Assembly (NCBI RefSeq): GCF_030817175.1
Contig: NZ_JAUSYY010000001.1
Location: 3,286,001-3,350,000, forward strand
Reading direction: 5' to 3'
Length of the DNA stretch: 64,000 nucleotides
Origin: Agromyces ramosus
GTDB taxonomy: Bacteria; Actinomycetota; Actinomycetes; Actinomycetales; Microbacteriaceae
The translations under genes were made by a program, and so were the position numbers. Position 1 is the stretch's first letter. The number at the start of each line of letters is the position of its first letter. Positions 1-8,695 of this stretch are shown here, in pieces. The notes beneath the pieces are model-generated. The model was not told where the DNA came from. It saw only the letters and a list, made by a program, of their open reading frames with translations, and ran no database searches.

Positions 1-4
1 TGCC

Positions 5-973
5 GTGAATCGGCCGACCATCGCCCTCACCGCCGTCGCCGCGGCATCCGCGCTGCTGCTCGGCGGCTGCGGCACGACCGAGAACGCGGGCGCCGCTGAC
101 GGCGAGGCCGCCGCGATCACGATCGTCGACGACCGTGGCGAGAGCGTCGAGCTCACCGCTCCCGCCGAGAAGATCGTCGCACTCGAGTGGAACACCGCCG
201 AGAACCTCGTCGCGCTCGGCGTCATGCCGGTCGGCGTCGCCGACATCGAGGGCTACGGCGACTGGGTGCAGTCCGAGACGCTCGACGACACGGTGACGGA
301 TGTCGGCATGCGCGGTGAGCCCTCGGTCGACGCCATCGCCGGTCTCGCACCCGACCTGGTGCTGACGACCACCGACCTTCCCGAGCCGGTCATCGCCCAG
401 ATCGAGGAGTTCGCGCCGGTGCTCGTGGTTCGTGGCGCCGACGCGTCCGACCCCATCGGCCAGATGGAGAGGAACCTCGAGCGCATCGCCACGGCGACGG
501 GCACGGAGGCCGAGGGTGAAGAGATCCTCGCCGGATTCGACGCGAAGGTCGCCGAAGGCGCCGCGGCCATCGAGGCCGCAGGCCTCGCCGGCGCGCCGTT
601 CATGATGAGCGACTCCTGGGCCAGCGGCGGCCAGATCTCGATCCGTCCCTTCGCCGAGGGCGCGCTGCTCACCGCCGTGACCGAAGAACTCGGCCTCGAG
701 AACGCCTGGACCGGCGAGGGCGACGCCGACTACGGACTCGGCTCCACCGACGTCGAGGGCCTCACCGCCGTGGGCGACGTCGAGTTCCTCTACATCGCCA
801 ACGGCGAGACCGACGCGTACCAGAACGAGCTCGCCGGCAACGCGGTGTGGCAGTCGCTGCCCTTCGTGCAGAGCGGCAACGTGCACCGCCTGCCCGACGG
901 GATCTGGATGTTCGGCGGCCCATCGTCGATGAACGACTACATCGATGCCGTCGTCGCCACTCTTGCCGGCTGA
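5..973 (+). CDS. Iron-siderophore ABC transporter substrate-binding lipoprotein (FecB/FepB type)
   Basis: This 322-residue protein should capture ferric siderophore outside the membrane and deliver it to the FecCD permease encoded next. It begins with a signal sequence ending in the lipobox LLLGGC (lipidated Cys22). The mature part has the class III periplasmic-binding layout: an N-terminal lobe around AEKIVALEWNTAENLVALGV, a long linking helix and a C-terminal lobe. The GTG start at base 5 gives a complete signal peptide, so the gene is probably whole although it abuts the window edge. Its end overlaps a possible permease start by 29 nt. No ATPase gene lies downstream; it may be upstream or elsewhere. 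The siderophore type cannot be read from sequence. Confidence 0.9.
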   Translation: MNRPTIALTAVAAASALLLGGCGTTENAGAADGEAAAITIVDDRGESVELTAPAEKIVALEWNTAENLVALGVMPVGVADIEGYGDWVQSETLDDTVTDVGMRGEPSVDAIAGLAPDLVLTTTDLPEPVIAQIEEFAPVLVVRGADASDPIGQMERNLERIATATGTEAEGEEILAGFDAKVAEGAAAIEAAGLAGAPFMMSDSWASGGQISIRPFAEGALLTAVTEELGLENAWTGEGDADYGLGSTDVEGLTAVGDVEFLYIANGETDAYQNELAGNAVWQSLPFVQSGNVHRLPDGIWMFGGPSSMNDYIDAVVATLAG

Positions 974-3062
974 CCTCGCATCCCCTGAGGTGCTCGCGCC
1001 GGGCGGGACAGTGAAGCCCCGCCTCGGCGCCATCCTCCTCATCGCGCTCGGCGTCGTCGTCGCGACGCTGCTCGCAGCGGTGCACGTGACACAGGGTTCG
1101 GCGAACGTGGGCGTGACCGAGCTCATCGGGCTGCTCTTCGGCGGATCCGACGACCAGTCGGCCGCCGTGCTCGTCGCCTCGCGGATGCCGCGGCTCGCCG
1201 CCGGCGTGCTCATCGGCGTCGCGCTCGGCGTCGCCGGGCTCGTGATGCAGAGCGTCACCCGCAACGTGCTCGCCTCACCCGACACCCTCGCGGTGAATGC
1301 CGGATCGTACCTCGCCATCGTCGCGGTCGCCGCGTTCGGGGTGGCGCTTCCGGTCGTCGGCGGCGGCGCGGTCGCGTTCGCGGGCGGGCTCGCCGCGGCC
1401 GGTCTCGTGCTCGGGCTCTCGGCGGGCGGCGTGGGCGGTGGACGCGGCGGCGGAACCGTTCGACTCGTGCTCGCCGGCTCGGCCATCGCACTGGCGCTCG
1501 ACGCGCTCACGACCATGCTGCTCCTGCTCCATCCCGAACGCACCGAGGGCCTCTATGCATGGAGCAAGGGCACCCTCGCGCAGACCGGCATGACCCCCAT
1601 GCTCCAGCTCGGACCCGTCGTGCTCCTGGGCGTGGCCGCGCTGTTCCTCTTCGCGCGCCAGTTCGACCTGATGGCACTCGGCGACGACACCGCGACGGTG
1701 CTGGGCGTGCGCGTACGCCGCACCCGGCTCATCGGCATCCTCATCGCGGTGCTCCTGTCGGCGGCGGCGGTCACGGTCGCCGGGCCGATCGGCTTCGTCG
1801 GGCTCGCGGCTCCCGCGATCGTGCGGCTCATCGCGGCTCGGGTGCCGGGCATGCAGAAGCACGTGCTGCTGATCCCCGCGGCCGCCGTGATGGGCGTGGT
1901 CATCGTGCTCGGCGCCGACGTGCTGCTCAGGCTCGCCTTCGGCGGCCAGGCTGCCGTCGAGGTGCCGACCGGCGTGGTCACGACGATCTTCGGCGCCGTC
2001 TTCCTCATCGCGCTCGCGCTGCGGGCCCGCGCGTCGTCCGACAGCGGCACCGGGTTCGTCGTCGGGGCCGGCCTGTCGCATCGGGGCCGCCGGCTCGTGC
2101 TCGTGGCATCCGCGGTGCTGCTCGTCCTGCTCGCGTTCGTGTCGCTCCTGCTCGGCGACGCGAAGCTCCTCGGCGGCGACGTGCTCAACTGGATCACCGG
2201 CCAGGCCGGCCCGCTCGTCGAGTTCGTGATGAACACGCGGGCACCGCGGGTCGCAGCGGCGATCCTCGCCGGCGCCGCGCTCGCACTCGCCGGCACGGTC
2301 GTGCAGGCCGTCTCCCGCAACCCGCTCGCCGAGCCGGCGATCCTCGGCGTCACCGGGGGAGCGGGAGTCGGAGCGGTGCTCGTCATCACGCTCTGGCCCC
2401 TCGCGACCTTCCTGGGCGTGACGCTGGGCGGGCTGGCCGGCGCGGCACTCGCGGCGGCGATCGTGTTCGGGCTCGCCCTGCGCGGCGGACTCGCCTCGAC
2501 GCGGCTCATCCTCATCGGGCTCGGCGTCTCGGCGGCCGCCGGGGCGATCACCTCGATGCTCATCATCGCGACCGACCCGTACAACGCCGCGAAGGCGCTC
2601 ACCTGGATGTCGGGCTCGACGTACGGCCGCACCTTCCCGCAACTCGTGCCGCTCCTCGTGGTCGTGCTGATCTCGGTGCCCCTGCTCGCGTCGGCTCGTC
2701 GCGAGCTCGACCTGCTCGCGTTCGACGACGACACCCCGCGGGTGCTCGGCGTCCGCCTCGGATCGGCTCGTCTCGGATTGCTCGCGGTGAGCGTCGCGCT
2801 CACGGCTACCGCCGTGTCGGCGGTCGGCGTCATCGGATTCGTCGGACTCGTCGCGCCGCACGCCGCGCGGGCGCTCGTCGGCTCGCGGCACGCGCTCGTG
2901 CTGCCGCTCGCCGCGCTGCTCGGCGCGGTGCTCGTGTGCGTCGCCGACACGCTCGGTCGCACCCTCATCGCGCCTGGCCAGCTTCCGGCCGGCCTGCTCA
3001 CGGCGGTCGTCGGCGCCCCGTACTTCGTCTGGCTGCTCTGGCGCTCGCGCGGCGCGGCCTGA
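945..3062 (+). CDS. Fused double FecCD-type iron-siderophore ABC permease
   Basis: The 705-residue membrane protein carries two complete FecCD permease halves in one chain, as in FhuB, so one polypeptide replaces the usual heterodimer. The halves are at about residues 40-360 and 385-700. Each opens with the same signature: RMPRLAAGVLIGVALGVAG in the first and RAPRVAAAILAGAALALAG in the second, followed by VMQSVTRN or VQAVSRN. Each half also has a GFVGL cytoplasmic segment. The ATG at 945 lies inside the upstream gene; GTG at 1011 (VKPRLGAIL) is an equally good start just before the first helix. It acts with the lipoprotein upstream and needs an ATPase not encoded within this window. Confidence 0.92.
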   Translation: MPSSPLLPADLASPEVLAPGGTVKPRLGAILLIALGVVVATLLAAVHVTQGSANVGVTELIGLLFGGSDDQSAAVLVASRMPRLAAGVLIGVALGVAGLVMQSVTRNVLASPDTLAVNAGSYLAIVAVAAFGVALPVVGGGAVAFAGGLAAAGLVLGLSAGGVGGGRGGGTVRLVLAGSAIALALDALTTMLLLLHPERTEGLYAWSKGTLAQTGMTPMLQLGPVVLLGVAALFLFARQFDLMALGDDTATVLGVRVRRTRLIGILIAVLLSAAAVTVAGPIGFVGLAAPAIVRLIAARVPGMQKHVLLIPAAAVMGVVIVLGADVLLRLAFGGQAAVEVPTGVVTTIFGAVFLIALALRARASSDSGTGFVVGAGLSHRGRRLVLVASAVLLVLLAFVSLLLGDAKLLGGDVLNWITGQAGPLVEFVMNTRAPRVAAAILAGAALALAGTVVQAVSRNPLAEPAILGVTGGAGVGAVLVITLWPLATFLGVTLGGLAGAALAAAIVFGLALRGGLASTRLILIGLGVSAAAGAITSMLIIATDPYNAAKALTWMSGSTYGRTFPQLVPLLVVVLISVPLLASARRELDLLAFDDDTPRVLGVRLGSARLGLLAVSVALTATAVSAVGVIGFVGLVAPHAARALVGSRHALVLPLAALLGAVLVCVADTLGRTLIAPGQLPAGLLTAVVGAPYFVWLLWRSRGAA

Positions 3063-3093
3063 ACCTTCCCCACCCCCGACAGGAGAGCCCAGC

Positions 3094-4020
3094 ATGGCCA
3101 AGCCCGGATACCGCGTCTTCGAGACCGTCGTCGGCGAGATCGAGCGGATGTCCCCGCACTTCGTGCGCGTGACGTTCCGATCCGACGACCTTCGCGACGT
3201 CGGGTGGGACGGCCCCGACCAGCGCATCAAGGTCGTGCTGCCGGTGGACGGCACCGATGGCACCGACGGCGGCTACGACGGGATGCTCCGTGGCGACGAC
3301 TGGCTCGCGTCGTGGCGGGCGCTCGCCGACGAGCGGCGCAACCCGATCCGCACGTACACGATCCGCGGTGCGCGTCCCGAGTTCGGCGAGCTCGTCGTCG
3401 ACTTCGTCGCGCACGGCGACAGCGGCCCAGCGTCGCGCTGGATCGCCGCAGCCCGCGTCGGCGACCCGATGCTGCTCGTGGCCCCCGACGCCACGAGCGA
3501 GGAACCCTCCGGTGGCTGGGAGTGGAATCCCGGTGCCGCTCGCACCCTGCTCATCGCGGGCGACGAGACGGCCGTTCCTGCGATGAGCGTGATCCTCGAG
3601 CAGCTGCCCGCCGACGCTCGCGGCGCCGTGTTCCTCGAGGTGCCCGACGCTGCCGACGCGCTCGAGCTCGTCGCGCCCGACGGCGTCGAGGTGCGCTGGC
3701 TCGCTCGCGAGCCCGGGAGCGAGGCATACGGTGCGAGCCTCGTCGAGGCCGTCACGGGCTGGGCCGATGCCTGGGCCGCGTCGAACGCCGCGTCGAACGC
3801 GCTTCTGGCCGCCGCCGACGCCGAGCTGCCGGCGCTCACCGACGAGGAACTCGTGTGGGAGGTGCCGGAGGCCCGAGCCGACGACGGACTCTACGCGTGG
3901 CTCGCCGGCGAGGCATCCGCCATCACGACCCTGCGACGTCACCTCGTGAAGGAGCTCGGCATCGACCGGCGCCAGGTGGCGTTCATGGGGTATTGGAAGC
4001 TCGGCCGCGCCGAGGGGTAG
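3094..4020 (+). CDS. Siderophore-interacting protein, FAD-dependent ferric-siderophore reductase
   Basis: This 308-residue cytosolic flavoprotein belongs to the SIP/ViuB family, which reduces imported ferric siderophore so that iron is released. The N-terminal half is the FAD-binding barrel, with the flavin motif RTYTIRGA at about residues 86-93 and the phosphate-binding PASRWI segment. The C-terminal half is the nicotinamide-nucleotide domain, starting at TLLIAGDETAVPAMS. An AGGAGA Shine-Dalgarno sequence precedes the ATG by about 8 nt. It sits 31 nt after the permease and completes a bind, import and reduce operon. Its last 38 nt overlap the convergent gene on the other strand. Confidence 0.92.
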   Translation: MAKPGYRVFETVVGEIERMSPHFVRVTFRSDDLRDVGWDGPDQRIKVVLPVDGTDGTDGGYDGMLRGDDWLASWRALADERRNPIRTYTIRGARPEFGELVVDFVAHGDSGPASRWIAAARVGDPMLLVAPDATSEEPSGGWEWNPGAARTLLIAGDETAVPAMSVILEQLPADARGAVFLEVPDAADALELVAPDGVEVRWLAREPGSEAYGASLVEAVTGWADAWAASNAASNALLAAADAELPALTDEELVWEVPEARADDGLYAWLAGEASAITTLRRHLVKELGIDRRQVAFMGYWKLGRAEG

Positions 4021-4390
4021 GCAGGTAGCCGCCCGCCTCGAGCCCCGCCTCGATCTCGAAGCGGTTCTTCAGCGGGTTGCGCCCGGCGATGAGGTACAGC
4101 AGCGGGAAGAGCATGCCGTACGTCCGCCACTGCCGCCGGTGCACCGCTTCGTGGCCGAGCACCCGCTCGCCGGTGTTGCGGCCGGTGAGATAGCACCCGC
4201 CGACGCACGAGCCGCCGCGGCCGAAGGTCCACTTCGGCATGCCGGAGAAGATGATGAGCCCGTGCCGGCGCTCGATCGGCCCGGTGCTCCAGATGAAGCC
4301 CCAGATGAAGCCCACGAGGGTCGCCCACCAGTAGCCGGCGCGGCTGACCGGGGAGTCGGTGAGGCGGATGCGCAGCATGCGCCCGCTCAC
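3983..4390 (-). CDS. Small conserved protein with HEAVH motif, function unknown
   Basis: I do not recognise a characterised family. The 135-residue product has a hydrophobic aromatic stretch near residues 20-36 (YWWATLVGFIWGFIW), a Gly/Cys segment (GRGGSCVGGCYLTG) and GHEAVHRRQW, a HExxH-type sequence that in other proteins binds zinc, followed by a hydrophobic segment (MLFPLLYLIAG). Related proteins in Microbacteriaceae are, as I recall, inconsistently labelled, for example as an Fe-S oxidoreductase, which this sequence does not support. The start overlaps the upstream oxidoreductase stop by 4 nt (ATGA), so the two are translationally coupled. The 3' end overlaps the siderophore-interacting gene by 38 nt, tail to tail. 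Confidence 0.75.
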   Translation of the reverse strand: MSGRMLRIRLTDSPVSRAGYWWATLVGFIWGFIWSTGPIERRHGLIIFSGMPKWTFGRGGSCVGGCYLTGRNTGERVLGHEAVHRRQWRTYGMLFPLLYLIAGRNPLKNRFEIEAGLEAGGYLPTPRRGRASNTP

Positions 4391-5892
4391 GCGGCGGACT
4401 CCGCGTCATCGGCCGACTCCCGCGACTCCGACGCGCGGGCGTCTGCGGACGCGTCGGCGGGCCGGCCGAGTGCCTCGAGCAGTCGCAGCCACACCTCGCT
4501 CATCGTCGGGAACGCCGGCACGGCGTGCCAGAGTCGGGCGATCGGCACCTCGCCGACGATCGCGATGGTCGCCGACTGCAGCAATTCGGCGACATCCTGC
4601 CCGACGAAGGTGGCCCCGATCACCGTGCCGCGCTCGAGGTCGACGACGAGCCTCGCCGCACCCTCGTAGCCGTCGGCGAGGATGCCGGCGCCACTCGCCG
4701 ACTGCATCGGCACGTCGACGACGCGCACCGTGCGTCCCTCGCGCTCGGCCCCGGCGGCGGTCAGGCCCACCGAGACGCATTCGGGTTCGGCGAACACCAC
4801 CTGCGGCACCGCGGAATGGTCGGCCGTGGCGACATGCGTGCCCCATGGCGCCGTGTCGACCGGCCTCCCGAGCGCACGCGCGGCGATCAGGTCGCCGGTC
4901 GCGCGCGCCTGGTACTTGCCCTGGTGGGTCAGCAGCGCCCGGTGGTTGACATCGCCGACGGCGTACAGCCAGGGCGCGTCTGCGTTGCCGTTCGCGCCGC
5001 GCGCGAGCATCGTGTCGTCGACGTCGATCCAGTCGCCGGGTTCGAGCCCGACGGTCTCGAGGCCGAGCGTGCCGGTGCGGGGTCTGCGTCCGGTGGCGAC
5101 GAGCACCTCGTCGGCGGTGATGACGCGGCCGTCATCGAGGGTGATCACGACCTCGTCGGCGTCGTTGCGCTCGACCTTCGCGGGCTGCGCTCCGAGGTGC
5201 ATGGATGCCCCGAGTCCGCGCAGTCCTGCTGCCACCGCCTCGCCGGCGAACGGTTCCATGCCGCCGAGCAGGCCGCTGCGGGCGAGCACGGTCACCTCGG
5301 TGCCGAACCCCGCGAAGGCCGTCGCCATCTCCACGGCGACGACGCCGCCGCCGATGATCGCGAGGCGAGCGGGCGGATGCTTCACGCTCGTCGCGTCCCG
5401 ACTCGTCCACGGTCGCGCCTCGGCGAGCCCGGCGATGCGCGGCACGACGGGATCGGAGCCCGTGGCCACCGCGACGGCGTGGCGGGCGATGAGCGTGAGC
5501 CGGCTTCCGTCGGGCCGCTCGACGACCACGCGGCGCTCGCCGTCGAGTCGACCGTGCCCGCGCTCGAGGCCGATGCCGACACTGTCGAGCCAGTCGGCTC
5601 CGCCCTGGTCGTTCCAGTCGGAGACCCAGTAGTCACGTCGTGCGAGCACCGCGGCGACGTCGAGGCTGCCCGTGACCGCCTGCTTCGCGCCGTCGACCCG
5701 CTGCGCGGCGCGCAGGGCGGCGGCGCTCCGCAACAGCGTCTTCGACGGCACGCACGCCCAGTACGAGCACTCGCCCCCCACGAGCTCCTGCTCGACGAGC
5801 ACGACCTCGAGCCCGGCGGCCCGTGCGCGGTCGGCGGCGTTCTCGCCGACCGGTCCGCCTCCGACGACGACGACGTCAACTTCGCGTTCCAT
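4387..5892 (-). CDS. FAD/NAD(P)-dependent pyridine nucleotide-disulfide oxidoreductase
   Basis: This 501-residue enzyme is of the dihydrolipoamide dehydrogenase / glutathione reductase / mercuric reductase superfamily. The FAD motif is VVGGGPVGENAA (residues 9-20). The redox pair is Cys42 and Cys47 in GECSYWACVPSKT. The NAD(P) site is AIIGGGVVAVEM, and the second flavin motif is around YAVGDVNH. At the C-terminal dimer interface the usual His-Pro-Thr-x-x-Glu catalytic pair reads FPTMSE, so the His is replaced by Phe, which argues against a classical dihydrolipoamide or glutathione reductase. The substrate is unknown. A GAGGGA ribosome site precedes the ATG and a TAGGCT -10-like box lies about 45 nt upstream. 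Confidence 0.88.
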   Translation of the reverse strand: MEREVDVVVVGGGPVGENAADRARAAGLEVVLVEQELVGGECSYWACVPSKTLLRSAAALRAAQRVDGAKQAVTGSLDVAAVLARRDYWVSDWNDQGGADWLDSVGIGLERGHGRLDGERRVVVERPDGSRLTLIARHAVAVATGSDPVVPRIAGLAEARPWTSRDATSVKHPPARLAIIGGGVVAVEMATAFAGFGTEVTVLARSGLLGGMEPFAGEAVAAGLRGLGASMHLGAQPAKVERNDADEVVITLDDGRVITADEVLVATGRRPRTGTLGLETVGLEPGDWIDVDDTMLARGANGNADAPWLYAVGDVNHRALLTHQGKYQARATGDLIAARALGRPVDTAPWGTHVATADHSAVPQVVFAEPECVSVGLTAAGAEREGRTVRVVDVPMQSASGAGILADGYEGAARLVVDLERGTVIGATFVGQDVAELLQSATIAIVGEVPIARLWHAVPAFPTMSEVWLRLLEALGRPADASADARASESRESADDAESAA

Positions 5893-5973
5893 CCCGTATC
5901 CCTCCGTACGCCGGCGCTCGCCGGGCGACCTGGCCCCAGCCTAGGCAGAACGGGCGCTCGGGGCATCCGGAGC

Positions 5974-6831
5974 TCAGCGCGTCGCGGCGCCGTCCGTGCC
6001 GGAGGTGAGCGCGCCGACGACGCGCAGGATGGTGGGCAGGTCGTCTTCGGCGGCGTCGGGCGTGGCCGGGGCGAACCCGGCGATCGCAGCGCCGGCGAGC
6101 GGGAACCGCGCCACGACGGCCCGGATGAGCGCGACGAGCTCGGCGGCGCCGATGCCGAACGGCATGGGGTACGAGAGCCCGGCGAGCGCCGACGGGTCGA
6201 GCACGTCGAGGTCGACGTGCACGAACACCTGCGAGGCGCCCGTCGCCTCGAGCGCGGCGATGACGACCGACGGGTCGGAGAGGTCTTCGACGGTGAGGGT
6301 CGCGACGCCGTGGTCGTCGATGAAGCGGCGCTCCTCGTCGTCGATGGCACGGATGCCGCCGAGCACGAGCCGCTCGGGAGCGACGCGCGTGTCGGCGTCG
6401 AGTGCGAGCCCGTCGGCTCCGTCGCCCACGATGGCGCGCAGGGTCATGCCGCCGAAGCCGCCCGACGGCGAGGACTCGGGGGTGTTCAGGTCGGGGTGCG
6501 CGTCGAGCCAGAGCACCGCGAGATCGCCGGACGACCGCGTCGAGGCGTGCGCGACGGCGGCGACGGATGCCCCGCAGTCGCCGCCGATCGTGAGCGCCCA
6601 GTCGGGGACGCGCTCGAGCACCTCGGCGGTGCGGTTGCGCACGCGAAGCAGGGTGCTGTAGCGGAGCACCCCCGTGCCGAGCGACTCGCCCGCCTCGGTG
6701 GGCACCTCGACGAGGATGGTGGACGACGAGGGCAGGTCGCCGAGGATGGCGGTGGCACCATCGGCGTGGCTCATCGCCCGGGAGGAGACGGATCCCTGCC
6801 ATTGCGGGACGACGACGAAGGTAGCGGGCAT
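5974..6831 (-). CDS. Arginase/agmatinase/formiminoglutamase-family protein
   Basis: The 285-residue product has the manganese-ligand motifs of ureohydrolases: GGDCG where classical arginases have GGDHS, then LWLDAHPDLNTPE, then HVDLDVLDP near the C terminus. The Asp-rich ligands are kept, but the first-motif His is Cys, so the substrate may not be arginine. I chose the ATG at 6831 (MPATFVVVPQWQ) because the longer open frame adds a basic, unlike extension and would overlap the divergent epimerase start at 6915. GATACT lies 7 nt before this ATG, which would fit a leaderless transcript. It could be an arginase, agmatinase or a related hydrolase. Confidence 0.85.
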   Translation of the reverse strand: MPATFVVVPQWQGSVSSRAMSHADGATAILGDLPSSSTILVEVPTEAGESLGTGVLRYSTLLRVRNRTAEVLERVPDWALTIGGDCGASVAAVAHASTRSSGDLAVLWLDAHPDLNTPESSPSGGFGGMTLRAIVGDGADGLALDADTRVAPERLVLGGIRAIDDEERRFIDDHGVATLTVEDLSDPSVVIAALEATGASQVFVHVDLDVLDPSALAGLSYPMPFGIGAAELVALIRAVVARFPLAGAAIAGFAPATPDAAEDDLPTILRVVGALTSGTDGAATR

Positions 6832-6914
6832 GCCTCCCAGTATCGTGCCCCGCGAGCGCGCTCGGCCAGTGCGCCCCGCTTCTGTCCGACGGAGGTCGGC
6901 GCTACCGTGACGGT

Positions 6915-7736
6915 ATGGACGCGACAATTCGAAACACCGGCGACGAGGTCTGGGCGATCACGGGTGCATCCGGTCGCATCGGCACGGTGCTCCGCCAGGC
7001 GATGCTCCCCGAGGTGGCGCACCTCGTGCTCATCGACGTCGTGCCGCCGCAGCAGCTCGATGCTCGCGAGAGGGCGCCGCACGCGGAGCTCGGAGACCCC
7101 GCGTCGCTGCGCGCCGCACTGCAGGGTGTCGACGGGGTCGTGCACCTCGCGGCGGTTCCCGATGAGGCGGACTTCCATGATCTCGTGGAGGCGAACGTCA
7201 TCGGCACCTACCACCTCCTCGAGGCGGCGCGGCAGGCGGGTGTACGGCGGGTGCTCCTCGCGAGCACGGGCCGCGTCATCGGCATGTACGACGTCGGCGA
7301 GCGCGTCGACGTGACGAAGCCCACCCGCCCCGACGGGTTGTACGCGGTCACGAAGACGACGGTCGAGCAGCTCGGCCGTCTCTACGCCGAGAAGTTCGGC
7401 CTCGAGGTCGTCGCACTGCGCATCGGGGCGTTCAAGGCGCGGCCCGCAGAGGCGCGCGACCTCAGCATCTGGGTGAGTCACGCAGATGCCGCCCGCGCGT
7501 TCCTCGCCGCGATGCGGCACGAGCCGATCACGTTCGAGACGATGTTCGCGTACTCCGACAATCGCGATGGCTCCGTCGACCTCGAGGCCGGGCGCCGACT
7601 GGGCTTCGAGCCGCTCGACGATGCCGCCGTCCACCGAGAGGAGATCCCCGGCCGGCCCGGTCCGGTGACGAGCGGTCCCATGGGCGGCGACCTCGCGAGC
7701 CCCGAGTTCACGCTCTCGAAGCAGCGCCCCTTCTGA
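6915..7736 (+). CDS. NAD-dependent epimerase/dehydratase (extended SDR)
   Basis: This 273-residue Rossmann-fold enzyme shows the nucleotide motif TGASGRIG near residues 16-23, the family Asp after strand 2 (LIDVV) and the catalytic YAVTK (YxxxK) around residue 140. Its length and the short C-terminal half resemble the uronate-dehydrogenase-like branch of sugar-nucleotide and sugar-acid SDRs, but the substrate is not decidable from sequence. The gene is divergent from the arginase-family gene with only 83 nt between their starts, so both promoters share that space. A near-perfect hairpin terminator follows the stop. Confidence 0.88.
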   Translation: MDATIRNTGDEVWAITGASGRIGTVLRQAMLPEVAHLVLIDVVPPQQLDARERAPHAELGDPASLRAALQGVDGVVHLAAVPDEADFHDLVEANVIGTYHLLEAARQAGVRRVLLASTGRVIGMYDVGERVDVTKPTRPDGLYAVTKTTVEQLGRLYAEKFGLEVVALRIGAFKARPAEARDLSIWVSHADAARAFLAAMRHEPITFETMFAYSDNRDGSVDLEAGRRLGFEPLDDAAVHREEIPGRPGPVTSGPMGGDLASPEFTLSKQRPF

Positions 7737-7741
7737 TCACG

Positions 7742-7785
7742 CGAACGGCCGTGCCGCGCGAACCTTCGCGCGGCACGGCCGTTCG
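7742..7785. terminator. Bidirectional intrinsic terminator
   Basis: There is a perfect 21-bp inverted repeat with a 2-nt loop: the left arm is 7742-7762 and the right arm 7765-7785, with core CGGCCGTGCCGCGCG. It lies between the convergent epimerase and pspA genes, where it can stop transcription from both sides. No T-run follows, as is usual in high-GC actinobacteria. Confidence 0.85.
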
Positions 7786-7799
7786 TGTGGGCTGGGCGC

Positions 7800-8537
7800 T
7801 CAGCCCGAGATGGCGCCCTGCGAGGTGCCGCCCGCCTTCAGCTCGGCGAGGCGCGCATCGACCTCGGTGAGCTCGCCGAGGTCGTCGAGTTCGTTGAACT
7901 GTGCGTCGAGGCTCGAGGCGGCGAGCTCGGCCTGGCCGCGCACGACCGCCTCTTCGCGGCGGATCTTGTCCTCGAAGCGGCCGATCTCGCTCGTGGGATC
8001 GAGGATGTCGATCGACTTGACGGCGTCGTGCACCTGTCGCTGCGCATCGGCGGTCTTCGCACGGGCGACGAGCTCGGAGCGCTTGTTCTGCAGCTGGACG
8101 AGCTTCTCCTTCATGCCGTTCAGGCCCGACTTCAGCTTGTCGACGACCTCGGTCTGCGCCGCGATCTGCGGCTCGGCGGCCTTCGCCTCGTTCTCGGCCG
8201 AGATCTGGCGGCTCAGGGCGACCTTCGCGAGGTTGTCGAACTTGTCGGCGCCCGACGCGTCGCCGGCCGAGCGCAGCTCGTCGCCCTTGCGGCTCGCGGC
8301 AATGGCCTTCTCGCCCCACTCGCGAGCGGCTTCGACGTCTTCGCGGTGATCGTCCTCGAGGAGGCGCAGGTTGCCGATGGTCTCTGCGATCGCCGCCTCG
8401 GCGTCGGCGATGGAGTTCGTGAAGTCGCGAACCATCTGGTCCAGCATCAACTGGGGGTCTTCAGCCTGGTCGATGAGGCCGTTGATGTTGGCCCGCAGGA
8501 GCTGCGAGATGCGTCCGAAGATGGACTGCTTTGCCAT
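7800..8537 (-). CDS. pspA: PspA/IM30 family membrane-stress protein
   Basis: This 245-residue protein starts IFGRISQLLRANINGLIDQA, the conserved PspA/IM30 N-terminal amphipathic helix and hairpin, followed by DPQLMLDQMVRDF. Almost all the rest is predicted alpha-helical coiled coil rich in Glu, Lys and Ala. PspA proteins bind stressed inner-membrane lipids and form oligomeric scaffolds. AAAGGGA precedes the ATG. It lies 158 nt downstream of a TPM-domain gene on the same strand. PspA next to a TPM protein recurs in Actinobacteria and hints at a joint envelope-stress role. No PspBC genes are near. Confidence 0.93.
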   Translation of the reverse strand: MAKQSIFGRISQLLRANINGLIDQAEDPQLMLDQMVRDFTNSIADAEAAIAETIGNLRLLEDDHREDVEAAREWGEKAIAASRKGDELRSAGDASGADKFDNLAKVALSRQISAENEAKAAEPQIAAQTEVVDKLKSGLNGMKEKLVQLQNKRSELVARAKTADAQRQVHDAVKSIDILDPTSEIGRFEDKIRREEAVVRGQAELAASSLDAQFNELDDLGELTEVDARLAELKAGGTSQGAISG

Positions 8538-8576
8538 GGTCGTTCCCTTTCGTGGTGGTCGGAGATCGGTTCGTAT

Positions 8577-8631
8577 CGGTCGGTCGGTCGGTCGGTCGGT
8601 TCGGTCGGTTCAGTCGGTTCAGTCGGTTCGG
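8577..8631. repeat. CGGT tandem repeat
   Basis: Six perfect tandem copies of CGGT (8577-8600) are followed by degenerate 9-bp units of the type TCAGTCGGT up to about 8631. The repeat lies in the 158-nt gap between the TPM gene and pspA, about 40 nt before the pspA start codon, on the transcribed leader of pspA. Apart from it I see nothing else in this gap. Confidence 0.85.
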
Positions 8632-8695
8632 ACGGTGACCGTTTCGTGTGCCGGGTGCCCCGGAAGGGATTGCGGGCGGCGGCCGTGCGCGTGCG

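Noticed and set aside
945..3062. The double-length FecCD permease as an artefactual fusion of two genes
   Set aside because: Both halves are complete, in one frame, with a sensible linker, and natural fusions of this type (FhuB) are well known.
4525..7314. A 929-residue plus-strand open frame antisense to the oxidoreductase and arginase genes
   Set aside because: No family signature; its composition mirrors the minus-strand genes, which carry clear motifs.
8577..8631. The short tandem units as a CRISPR-like array
   Set aside because: Units are 4-9 bp without spacers, and no cas genes are present.
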